From the NCBI RefSeq assembly GCF_900110755.1, contig NZ_FOFF01000002.1, forward strand, positions 1 to 64,000: a stretch of 64,000 nt of DNA, written 5' to 3'. Shown piece by piece: positions 52,047-59,909 of the stretch. The stretch comes from Streptomyces sp. yr375. Lineage in GTDB: Bacteria; Actinomycetota; Actinomycetes; Streptomycetales; Streptomycetaceae. Position numbers and translations under genes: made by a program. The notes beneath the pieces are model-generated. The model saw only the letters and a list, made by a program, of their open reading frames with translations, was not told the DNA's origin and searched no databases. Each line of letters begins with the position of its first letter. Within the stretch, counting starts at the first letter, position 1.

Positions 52047-52730
52047 GTGACCGACATCGCCATGCTGCCCGAGTCCTGGCACGGGGTTCTGGGCGACGAG
52101 CTGCAGCAGCCCTACTTCAAGGAGCTGACGGAGTTCGTCGAGGAGGAGCGGGCCAACGGGCCTGTCTACCCTCCGCGCGCGGAGGTGTTCGCCGCGCTCG
52201 ACGCGACGCCGTACGACCAGGTGAAGGTGCTCGTCCTCGGCCAGGACCCCTACCACGGCGAGGGCCAGGGGCACGGCCTGTGCTTCTCGGTGCGGCCCGG
52301 GGTGAAGATCCCGCCGTCCCTGCGCAACATCTACAAGGAGATGCACGAGGAGCTGGGCACGCCGATCCCGGACAACGGCTACCTGATGCCGTGGGCGCGG
52401 CAGGGCGTGCTGCTCCTCAACGCGGTCCTCACGGTCCGCTCCGGGGAGGCGAACTCGCACAAGGGCAAGGGCTGGGAGAAGTTCACCGACGCGGTGATCC
52501 GCGCGGTCGCCGACCGGCCCGACCCGGCCGTGTTCGTCCTGTGGGGCAACTACGCGCAGAAGAAGCTCCCGCTCATCGACGAGAGTCGGCACATCGTGGT
52601 CAAGGGCGCGCATCCGTCCCCGCTGTCGGCGAAGAAGTTCTTCGGCTCCCGTCCGTTCACGCAGATCGACGCGGCGGTCGCGCAGCAGGGCCACACCCCG
52701 ATCGACTGGACGATCCCGAACCTGGCCTGA
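52047..52730 (+). CDS. ung: Uracil-DNA glycosylase, family 1
   Basis: A 227-aa enzyme that cuts uracil out of DNA to start base-excision repair. Water-activating motif GQDPYHGEGQ (~67-76) and leucine-loop HPSPLSAKKFFG (~190-201), plus PPSLRNIYKE and LLLNAVLTVR, are all intact. Start ATG-equivalent GTG 52047 has GGAGG upstream. Regulation by DNA damage is suggested by the promoter motif. Confidence 0.95.
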   Translation: MTDIAMLPESWHGVLGDELQQPYFKELTEFVEEERANGPVYPPRAEVFAALDATPYDQVKVLVLGQDPYHGEGQGHGLCFSVRPGVKIPPSLRNIYKEMHEELGTPIPDNGYLMPWARQGVLLLNAVLTVRSGEANSHKGKGWEKFTDAVIRAVADRPDPAVFVLWGNYAQKKLPLIDESRHIVVKGAHPSPLSAKKFFGSRPFTQIDAAVAQQGHTPIDWTIPNLA

Positions 52731-52885
52731 GACCCGGCGGGCCACCTGGTCCGGGCCACGGGGCCGCTGCCGCCGGGCCGGTTCCTCCGGGGGCCGGTGC
52801 GGTGCCGCCTGACCGGGATTGCCGGTGGCTGCCGTTAGCGTCGTCCCGAGGACGCGGCGTCGTCCCGGGACGCAAGGAGGACGCG

Positions 52886-53365
52886 GTGGCGGAGCGACAG
52901 GGGCAGACGGCACCGGACGCCCTGCTCACGCGGATCGGCCAGGTCGTGATGCTGCACCACGGCGGAGACCGCGAGGAGGCCCGGCACCGCCTCCTCGCCC
53001 TGTGGACGGAACTCGGCGAGGACGGCGACCCGCTGCACCGCTGCACCCTCGCCCACTACCTGGCCGACACCCACGACGATCCCACGGACGAGCTGGCGTG
53101 GGACCTGCGCGCGCTGACGGCGGCCGAGGAGCACGCGGGGTCGGTCGAGGTGCGGGCGCTCTACCCGTCGCTGCACCTCAACCTGGCGGCGGACTACGTG
53201 AAGCTCGGCCGCGCCGAGGCCGCCCGCACCCACGTACGCCGGGCCCGCACGGCAGCCGTGGCCCTGCGCGACGACAGCTACGGGGACGGGGTACGGGCGG
53301 CGATCAGCAGGATGGAACTGCGACTGGGGGAGGGCCGGGACGGGCAGGGCGCGGGGGAGTGGTGA
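52886..53365 (+). CDS. Tetratricopeptide-like hypothetical protein
   Basis: A 159-aa helical protein (LTRIGQVVMLHHGGDREEAR, HRCTLAHYLADTHDDPTDEL, LHLNLAADYVKLGRAEAART) that reads as three TPR-like helical hairpins. AAGGAGG lies 5 nt before GTG 52886. Conserved in Streptomyces, function unknown. It may scaffold another protein. Confidence 0.8.
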   Translation: MAERQGQTAPDALLTRIGQVVMLHHGGDREEARHRLLALWTELGEDGDPLHRCTLAHYLADTHDDPTDELAWDLRALTAAEEHAGSVEVRALYPSLHLNLAADYVKLGRAEAARTHVRRARTAAVALRDDSYGDGVRAAISRMELRLGEGRDGQGAGEW

Positions 53366-53372
53366 GACCGGC

Positions 53373-53450
53373 GGGACTCAGCGGGACTCAGCGGGACTCG
53401 GCGTGACCCGTCAGGACCGTCACGACCCGTCAGGACCCGTCAGGCGCTGA
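53373..53450 (+). repeat. 10-bp and 9-bp short repeats
   Basis: cagcgggact or gcgggactca repeats three times (53373-53402), then gacccgtcag repeats (53406-53442). They separate the TPR-like gene and the lipoprotein gene, possibly also forming stem-loops (gacccgtcag / ctgacgggtc is not contained, so no strong hairpin). Confidence 0.65.
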
Positions 53451-53454
53451 CCCC

Positions 53455-53931
53455 TCATCGGCCGTAGGCCTGCTCGCAGATCACCGCTTCCGGGCTGTCC
53501 CCCCGCCAGCCGCCGTACTTCCTGCCGAGCGCGCACACGTCGGTGTTCCTGCGCACCTCCGCCTCCACGTCCGGGATCTCCACGTGCGGCAGGGTGCGCC
53601 GCCGCGGCTCGGGGTGGGTCGGCCGGGCGTACGGACGGGACCGTGACGAGGGCGGCGGTGCTGCCGGTACCTCCGCCGCCGTGCGCCGCCGCTGCACCGC
53701 CGCTGTCGGCTGCGGCTTCGGTTTCGGGGCCGCCCCCACCATCTCCAGCGCCTCCCGGGCCGGCGCCTGCACGACCTGTGTCGCGGCCGGCCCGGCAGGC
53801 CGCGGCACGGGCGGCTGCACCGGTGCCGCAGCCGGCCCGGGCGCGAGCGGACGCGGAACGGTCACACACCCGGCGAGGGCCGAGAGGGCCACGGTGACCA
53901 GGAGCGTCGCGGTAGTCGTCGTTCGATGCAC
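53455..53931 (-). CDS. Putative lipoprotein, Pro/Ala-rich with conserved C-terminal motif
   Basis: A 158-aa exported protein: signal ATLLVTVALSALAGC with a lipobox, a Pro/Ala-rich ~70-residue linker, basic stretch, and an ordered ~45-residue C-terminus (EVRRNTDVCALGRKYGGWRG, SPEAVICEQAYGR) with two cysteines. The GTG 53931 start gives the best signal; the frame is open upstream in shadow with lnt. Function unknown. Confidence 0.72.
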   Translation of the reverse strand: MHRTTTTATLLVTVALSALAGCVTVPRPLAPGPAAAPVQPPVPRPAGPAATQVVQAPAREALEMVGAAPKPKPQPTAAVQRRRTAAEVPAAPPPSSRSRPYARPTHPEPRRRTLPHVEIPDVEAEVRRNTDVCALGRKYGGWRGDSPEAVICEQAYGR

Positions 53932-54104
53932 CCGCGCAACTCTGATGGTTCCGCCCGCCCGAGCAACACCGGACAACGGCAGGTTGCCCCACACGAGTGA
54001 TCTCGTACCTCGTACGGAGGGAGTGGGGTGGGTGCGGCTGACGGCGGGGCGCCGAGGGTTTTCGGCCGTTCGGCGTGGTGTCCGGGCGGGGCCGTATGCT
54101 GCCG

Positions 54105-54175
54105 TGCAGGTGTGCCACAGGTGTTTCGCAGGTGCGCCGAAGGTGTGCCGCAGGTGGGGCAGGCCGTGGGGCGGG
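54105..54175 (+). repeat. 11-12-bp degenerate tandem repeat (caggtg)
   Basis: Five units around gcaggtgtgcc sit just before the first oxidoreductase gene. No gene is supported here. Confidence 0.65.
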
Positions 54176-54216
54176 CAGGTGTGGCAGTAGTCGCGGCAGG
54201 CAGTGAGGGAGTGGTC

Positions 54217-55128
54217 GTGAAGGTTGGCTGTGTCGGGCTTGGTGATATCGCGCAGAAGGCGTATCTGCCGGTGCTCGGTGGGCTGCCCGGGATCGAGCTG
54301 CACCTCCAGACCCGCACGCCGGCCACCCTGGAGCGGGTCGCCGACACCCTTCGGGTGCCCCACGAGCAGCGGCACCGGGACCTCGACGTGCTCCTCGGCG
54401 TCGGCCTGGACGCGGCCTTCGTGCACGCGCCGACCGCCGTCCACCCCGAGATCGTCGCCCGGCTGCTGGAGGCGGGCGTCCCGACGTACGTCGACAAGCC
54501 GCTCGCCTACGAACTCGCCGAATCCGAGCGGCTCGTGACGCTCGCGGAGGCGCGCGGCACGTCCCTCGCCGTCGGCTTCAACCGTCGGCTCGCGCCCGGC
54601 TACGCGCAGTGCGCCGACCATCCGCGCGAGCTGATCCTCCTGCAGAAGAACCGGGTCGGGCTGCCCGAGGACCCCCGCACGATGATCCTGGACGACTTCA
54701 TCCACGTCGTCGACACCCTGCGCTTCCTGGCGCCGGGCCCGATCGACGACGTGACCGTCCGCGCCCGCGTCAGGGACGGGCTGCTGCACCACGTCGTCCT
54801 CCAGCTCGCCGGGGACGGCTTCACCGCGCTCGGCGTGATGAACCGGCTCAGCGGTTCGAACGAGGAGATCCTGGAGGTGTCCGGGCAGGACACCAAGCGC
54901 CAGGTCGTCAACCTCGCCGAGGTGATCGACCACAAGGGCCAGCCGACCGTGCGACGGCGCGGCGACTGGGTGCCGGTGGCCCGGCAGCGCGGCATCGAAC
55001 AGGCCGTCCTCGCGTTCCTGGACGCCGTCCGCGCCGGGCGGGTGCTCAGTGCCCGGGACGCGCTGGCGACTCACGAACTGTGCGAGCGGGTGGTCCGAGC
55101 GGTGCGGGAGCGGTCCGCCGCAGCCTGA
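54217..55128 (+). CDS. Gfo/Idh/MocA family oxidoreductase (first)
   Basis: A 303-aa NAD(P)-dependent oxidoreductase. Rossmann start KVGCVGLGDIAQKAYLPVL, and the sugar-type active-site motif is VDKPLAYELAE (DKP in place of the usual EKP). DDFIHVVDTLRFL supplies the H-x-x-D pair. GTG 54217 has gaggga 7 nt upstream. The last 83 nt overlap the end of lnt on the other strand. Substrate not predictable. Confidence 0.88.
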   Translation: MKVGCVGLGDIAQKAYLPVLGGLPGIELHLQTRTPATLERVADTLRVPHEQRHRDLDVLLGVGLDAAFVHAPTAVHPEIVARLLEAGVPTYVDKPLAYELAESERLVTLAEARGTSLAVGFNRRLAPGYAQCADHPRELILLQKNRVGLPEDPRTMILDDFIHVVDTLRFLAPGPIDDVTVRARVRDGLLHHVVLQLAGDGFTALGVMNRLSGSNEEILEVSGQDTKRQVVNLAEVIDHKGQPTVRRRGDWVPVARQRGIEQAVLAFLDAVRAGRVLSARDALATHELCERVVRAVRERSAAA

Positions 55129-56644
55129 CCGCTCGCGCCCCCTCCGTCAGCCCCAGGGCCACGAGCACCAGCAGGGCCACCTGGACCGGCCAGTCGCCGT
55201 AGCGGACGTACGGGGTGACGCCGTCGGCGAGCGGGACGTCGTAGACGGCCGCCGTGCTCGCGTCCGGGCCCAGCCACGCACCGATGCGCCGGCCACTCGC
55301 GTCGTACACGGCGGAGTCGCCGGTGAGGGTGGCGTGCACGAACGGCCGTCCGGTCTCCGCGGCGCGCAGCGCGCCCAGCGAGGCGTGCTGCGCGGGCGCC
55401 CAGCTCTGCTGGAAGGAGGAGGTCGAGGACTGGGCGACCAGCAGGTCCGCGCCGTCCTCGGCGAGATGCCGGCTCATGTCGGGGAAGGCCGTCTCGAAGC
55501 ACACCATCGGCCCCGCGCGCAGGCCGGGCCCGGCGTCCATCACGACCTGCCCGCTGCCGCGCCGCCGGTCCTCGCCGGCCGCCTTGCCGACGGAGGTGGC
55601 CCAGCCGAGCAGCGAGCGCGCCGGCACGTACTCGCCGAACGGCACCAGCCGCATCTTGTCGTACCGCTCGCCGGTCGGGCCGTCCGCACCGACGAGGATC
55701 GAGCTTTTGTAGATACCGGGCCGGTCGGAGCGGCGGGCGTCGACGTTGACGAGGATGTCGGCGCCGGTCGACCGCGCCAACACGGCTATCCGCCGGGCCA
55801 GATCCGGGCGCTCGGCGAGGTCGTACCCGACGCTGCTCTCGCCCCAGACGACCAGGTCGACGTTCTGTCCGGCCAGCCGCCGGGTCAACTGCTCCTCGCG
55901 GTCGAAGCGCGGGTCTGCGCCGTCGATCACACCCGGCTGCACGACGGCGATCCGGGCCTGCCCGTCGGCGTCGGGGCGCGGCGCCCACACCCACGCGGCC
56001 GAGGCGGTGGCCGCGGTCGCGACGAGACCGGCGACGGCCGGCACCCGCGCCTGCGGTACGGACACGACGACGGCGACCGCGACGTTCACCGCGACCACCA
56101 GGAAGCTGAGCAGCCACACACCGCCGACGGAGGCCAGCCGCAACGCGGGCTCTACCTGCCACTGACTGGCCCCGAGCATCCCCCACGGCCCGCCGAGCCC
56201 CTGCCAGGACCGGACGAGCTCCACCATCAGCCACCCCGAGGGCAGCACGAGCAGCGCGGCGAACACCCGTCCACGCGACGGAGCAATGTCTATTTGCATG
56301 TCCGTGCCCATGGCGAGGAAGCGGCGCACCAGCCAGGCCCACGGTGCCCACAGCGCGCCCAGCAGTGCGGCCAGGATGATCGTGAACACGTGCAGACTCG
56401 GCAGCAGCCAGTGGTGCATGGCCAGCATGAAGCCGAACCCGCCGCTCCAGCCGTCGTACGCCGCCCGCCGTCCCGTCGGCGCGCGGCGGACCAGCAGGAT
56501 CCAGGGGACGAGCGCGACATAGGCCCACCACCACAGCGCCGGCGCCGGGAACGCGAGCACGGGCAGCGCGCCCGCGAGAGCCGCGACGGCCGAACGCCGC
56601 CAGGGGGAGGTGAGCCAGTGGCCGAGCGTCTGCCGGATCTCCAT
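55046..56644 (-). CDS. lnt: Apolipoprotein N-acyltransferase
   Basis: A 532-aa membrane enzyme with about six N-terminal helices and a nitrilase domain (from ~240). The Glu-Lys-Cys triad is in VVWGESSVGYD, DKMRLVPFGEY and PMVCFETAFP. It adds the third acyl chain to lipoproteins; this window itself encodes several lipoproteins. The stop lies inside the convergent oxidoreductase gene (83-nt overlap). ATG 56644 is the start of the first helix region. Actinobacteria often have two Lnt copies. Confidence 0.92.
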   Translation of the reverse strand: MEIRQTLGHWLTSPWRRSAVAALAGALPVLAFPAPALWWWAYVALVPWILLVRRAPTGRRAAYDGWSGGFGFMLAMHHWLLPSLHVFTIILAALLGALWAPWAWLVRRFLAMGTDMQIDIAPSRGRVFAALLVLPSGWLMVELVRSWQGLGGPWGMLGASQWQVEPALRLASVGGVWLLSFLVVAVNVAVAVVVSVPQARVPAVAGLVATAATASAAWVWAPRPDADGQARIAVVQPGVIDGADPRFDREEQLTRRLAGQNVDLVVWGESSVGYDLAERPDLARRIAVLARSTGADILVNVDARRSDRPGIYKSSILVGADGPTGERYDKMRLVPFGEYVPARSLLGWATSVGKAAGEDRRRGSGQVVMDAGPGLRAGPMVCFETAFPDMSRHLAEDGADLLVAQSSTSSFQQSWAPAQHASLGALRAAETGRPFVHATLTGDSAVYDASGRRIGAWLGPDASTAAVYDVPLADGVTPYVRYGDWPVQVALLVLVALGLTEGARAVRLRRTAPAPLGPPARTVRESPARPGH

Positions 56645-56718
56645 GAGGCGCCTCCCTACCCGGTCGGGTACCTCCAGTGTGCGCGCGGCCGACGATCTAC
56701 GACAGGGCGTGTTTCGGC

Positions 56719-57228
56719 TCAACCGGGCAGCCGCCGCCACTTCTCCCGTACGACCACCTCGCGCACCCGCCAGCCGTCGCAAGTCCGCAGCAGACCGAAG
56801 GAGTACCGGCCGCCGCAGACAAAGTCGGGTGCCCCACCCGAGACCTCGTCCCTGTCTCCGTCTCTCTCGCTGTCGCCGTCGGTGGTGAACCGCATCGGAT
56901 TGATGTAGTCGGCCTCTACCTGGGCCGTGTCGCCGGTGTCCTGTTCCAGCGTCCCGAAGCGCACCCGGCGGTTGACGATGAGGTGCTGCCGCATCGCGAA
57001 CAGCCGCAGGCTCTCCGCGAGCCACGAGGCGACGTTCCCCGCGTCCCCCTCGATCCCGCCGGCCGAACGGTAGTCCGCCCGCCCGTCAGAGGTGAACAAT
57101 TCCCGGTACGCCGTCCAGTCACCGTCGTCGACCGCCACCGCGTAGTCGGTGATCAAACCGTCGACGGCGAACCGGTCCAGCACGGCGGCGAGTTCCACAC
57201 GCTGCGTCATGGCCTGAGTGTTGGGCAT
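56719..57228 (-). CDS. SnoaL/NTF2-like fold protein
   Basis: A 169-aa protein with the cone-like alpha+beta SnoaL/NTF2 pattern: AVLDRFAVDGLITDYAVAVD, DWTAYRELFTSDGRADYR and a final REVVVREKWRRLPG strand. These folds carry out polyketide cyclisation or small-molecule dehydration; no cluster genes are adjacent. MTQRVE (57210) is an alternative start. Confidence 0.85.
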   Translation of the reverse strand: MPNTQAMTQRVELAAVLDRFAVDGLITDYAVAVDDGDWTAYRELFTSDGRADYRSAGGIEGDAGNVASWLAESLRLFAMRQHLIVNRRVRFGTLEQDTGDTAQVEADYINPMRFTTDGDSERDGDRDEVSGGAPDFVCGGRYSFGLLRTCDGWRVREVVVREKWRRLPG

Positions 57229-57322
57229 GAGAGCTGCTCAGCCAAGGTCTTTACGGCATCGGTCGAGGATCGATACACAAATTTCGGTGGCCCCGCAAGG
57301 CCCAGACGGCCAGGCTGCTCCT

Positions 57323-58000
57323 GTGAACACCCCGAACACCCCGAACAACTATTTGAACGACGTGAACGACATGGACGACGTGAACGACGTGAACGGTGGA
57401 CCCGTTGATCCGGAGCCCAAATTCCGCATCCGAGCCCACTACACCGAGTCCACACTCACCGTCTACCAGGCGTACCGCCCGGAGATCGGCGATGCGGCGG
57501 CCCGCACCGGCCGTTTCCCGTCGGCGTGGAGCCGCGAACGCATGACGTGGATCAAGCCGAGCTTCCTGTGGATGATGTACCGCTGCGGCTGGGGCACGAA
57601 GGAGGGCCAGGAGACCGTCCTCGCCGTCGAGATCACCCGGGAGGGCTTCGAGTGGGCCCTGCGCAACGCATGCCTGTCGCACCACGTCCCGGACCTGCAC
57701 GGCGACCAGGCCGACTGGAAACGGCAGTTGAAACGATCCCCCGCACGCGTCCAGTGGGACCCGGAACGCAACCTCCACCTCAGCCCCCTGCCCCACCGCT
57801 CCCTACAGTTGGGCCTCACAGGCGAGGCGACCGTGCGGTACGCGGACGAATGGATCGTCGGCATCGAGGACGTGACTCCGTTGGCGGGGGAGATTCACGC
57901 ACGGGTGCGTGCGGGCGAACTCACCCGTGCGGCGGCGCTGTTGCCCGAGGAGCGGCCGTATGCGGTGGCGGAGGAGGCGCTGCGGCATCTGCGGGGGTGA
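57323..58000 (+). CDS. DUF4291 family protein
   Basis: A 225-aa protein. The DUF4291 domain starts near FRIRAHYTESTLTVYQAYRP and contains SRERMTWIKPSFLWMMYR, the family's signature, plus WDPERNLHLSPLPHRS. The ~30-residue N-terminus is a repeat of N-D-V and N-T-P coded by 9-12-bp units (57323-57398) and may be dispensable. GTG 57323 is an uncertain start; ATG 57371 is also possible. No known biochemistry. Confidence 0.8.
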   Translation: MNTPNTPNNYLNDVNDMDDVNDVNGGPVDPEPKFRIRAHYTESTLTVYQAYRPEIGDAAARTGRFPSAWSRERMTWIKPSFLWMMYRCGWGTKEGQETVLAVEITREGFEWALRNACLSHHVPDLHGDQADWKRQLKRSPARVQWDPERNLHLSPLPHRSLQLGLTGEATVRYADEWIVGIEDVTPLAGEIHARVRAGELTRAAALLPEERPYAVAEEALRHLRG

Positions 58001-58071
58001 CTCGGGGATGTGGGGGCGGGGGCGAGGGTTCGACGCGGCGGCTCGGCGCGCGGGCTCGTTTTTTCGGGGGC

Positions 58072-58251
58072 TCAGGCCGCCGTGACCACGTCGGTGCGTA
58101 TCGCCGCGGCCCACTCCACCACCAACAGCTCGTACTCCGCCCGCTCCTGGGTCGACAGCGAGCCGTTCGCGCGCAGCCAGAGCGCCCTGATCCGCTCGTT
58201 CAACTCGGCAGCGGACCGCACGGAACCAGAGATCACAGAGTTGGGGGACAT
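58072..58251 (-). CDS. Small conserved hypothetical protein (59 aa)
   Basis: A 59-aa helical protein (MSPNSVISGSVRSAAELNER start, LSTQERAEYELLVVEWAAAI end), too short to be listed by common cutoffs. It has a good start codon context and Streptomyces codon bias, and similar small proteins are usual in the genus. Function unknown. A T-run after gggctcg at 58051-58064 might end the DUF4291 transcript. Confidence 0.7.
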   Translation of the reverse strand: MSPNSVISGSVRSAAELNERIRALWLRANGSLSTQERAEYELLVVEWAAAIRTDVVTAA

Positions 58252-58366
58252 GCGGCAAGCCTAGGCGGAAGCACTGACACTGCGCTACCGGACGGCTACG
58301 CGCGCCGATATGGGGTTGGTCACGGTTGATCAATCAACCGTGACCGGTTCCGGCTCCGGGGCGGGA

Positions 58367-59242
58367 TCAGCCCGCCGACTCGGCCGCGTGTGGGCTGAGC
58401 GAGCCCGTCGCGACGAGGGCGATGATGACGATGCCGAGGACGACCCGGTAGTAGACGAACGGCATGAACGACTTGGTGCTGATGAACTTCATGAACCAGG
58501 CGATGACCGCGTATCCGGTCACGAAGGCGATGACCGTCGCGAACATCGTCGGCCCCCATGCCACGTGGCCGCCCTCGACGGCGTCCTTCAACTCGAAGAC
58601 TCCGGAGGCGAGTACGGCGGGAATGGCCAGCAGGAAGGAGTAACGGGCCGCGGCCTCGCGCTTGTAGCCCATGAACAGGCCGCCGCTGATCGTGGCACCC
58701 GAGCGGGAGACGCCGGGGATGAGGGCGCAGGCCTGGCAGAGGCCGAAGATCAGGCCGTCCTTGACGCCCAGGTTCTCCAGCGTCTTGCGCTGCTTGGGCG
58801 CGCGGTGCTTCCCGCCCGATTCGTCGCGGGCCGCGAGCCGGTCGGCGATGCCGATCACGATGCCGACGACGACGAGCATGGTGGCCGTGATCCGCAGGTC
58901 GCGGAACGGCCCCTCGATCTGGTCCTTCAGCGTCACGCCCAGCACGCCGATCGGGATCGAGCCGACGATCACCAGCCAGCCCATCTGGGCGTCGTGGTCC
59001 TTGCGCATCTCCTTGTTGAACAGCGACCGGCTCCACGCCGAGATGATCCGGGCGATGTCCTTGCGGAAGTAGATCAGCACCGCCGCCTCCGTGCCGATCT
59101 GCGTGATCGCCGTGAAGGCGGCCCCGGGGTCCTTCCAGCCGGAGAACGCCGCGGTCAGCCGCAGATGCGCGCTGGAGGAGACGGGGAGGAACTCGGTCAG
59201 CCCCTGGACGAGTCCGAGGATGAGGGATTCAAACCAAGACAT
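58367..59242 (-). CDS. uppP: Undecaprenyl-diphosphate phosphatase
   Basis: A 291-aa integral membrane enzyme (BacA/UppP) that recycles C55-PP carrier for peptidoglycan. N-terminal LTEFLPVSSSAHLRL (Glu/Ser-His motif) and PGVSRSGATI (Arg/Ser motif) are the two active loops; about eight helices. The C-terminal tail is short. Confers bacitracin tolerance in other bacteria. Monocistronic on the minus strand. Confidence 0.95.
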   Translation of the reverse strand: MSWFESLILGLVQGLTEFLPVSSSAHLRLTAAFSGWKDPGAAFTAITQIGTEAAVLIYFRKDIARIISAWSRSLFNKEMRKDHDAQMGWLVIVGSIPIGVLGVTLKDQIEGPFRDLRITATMLVVVGIVIGIADRLAARDESGGKHRAPKQRKTLENLGVKDGLIFGLCQACALIPGVSRSGATISGGLFMGYKREAAARYSFLLAIPAVLASGVFELKDAVEGGHVAWGPTMFATVIAFVTGYAVIAWFMKFISTKSFMPFVYYRVVLGIVIIALVATGSLSPHAAESAG

Positions 59243-59909
59243 GAGGTTACGGAGTCCAAGTGCCGATCGGAGAGGCGACCGCGACGGCAGGCCCGCCGCG
59301 CGCGGTGATCAGGTGATCAGGTGTGTGCCGAGGGAAGCGTAGCGGTCCGGGGTGACGCCCTCGCCACAGGGGTTTGGCAGCCCGCGCACCATTCCCTCAC
59401 ACCGACTCCGTCATGCCCGCTGGCCCGCACCGGCTCCGTCATACCCGCTCGCTCGCACAGGCTCCCTCATGCCCGCTCCCTCACACCGGCTCCGTCACAC
59501 CCGCTCCGTCACGCAGGCTCAGTCACACCCGCTCCCTCACACCGCTCCGGTTCGGGTACCAGGCAGCGGGCTACCGGGTAGCGGGTGGCCCCGGCAGCGG
59601 GCGGCCCGGGCAGGGAGTACCGCCTCCCCGCCGTTCCCGAGTGACACACCATTCCCGCCCGACCGCACCCTTCCCACTCCCGGGCCCGGCCCCTCCGGCC
59701 CGAACACCCCCAACGGACACCCGCCGCACGACTCCCGCCCCTCCCGCCGGACAGGCCCCGCACTCGCATGGTTGACCGGTCGCCCGGCCGCCGCATACGT
59801 TGCTGCCGATGAGAAAGCGCTTGCTGTGTGTACGGGGCGGGTGCTTTCCCCTCGGTTTTTGGTCCGTCCGGTCGTTCGGCCGTCCGTCGGAGGAGTGCTG
59901 ATCCCGCCC
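59243..59909. other. Long divergent intergenic region with 14/28-bp repeat array
   Basis: About 670 nt between uppP and the second oxidoreductase. It contains the repeat at 59400-59539 and cagcgggc/gtagcggg short repeats near 59560-59605, but no supported gene or recognised promoter. Shadow open frames here are Pro/Ser/His-rich and unlikely to be real. Confidence 0.65.
59400..59539 (+). repeat. 28-bp (2 x 14-bp) tandem repeat
   Basis: Five 28-bp units, each made of two related 14-mers (caccggctccgtca-type and cacccgctccctca-type), run from 59400 to 59539 with a decayed sixth. Consensus 14-mer: cacccgctccctca. Confidence 0.88.

Noticed and set aside
58010..58066. Strong Rho-independent terminator after DUF4291
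   Set aside because: A T-run is present, but the preceding sequence does not form a convincing stem.
59400..59539. CRISPR array
   Set aside because: Repeat units are contiguous with no unique spacers and no cas genes occur in the window.
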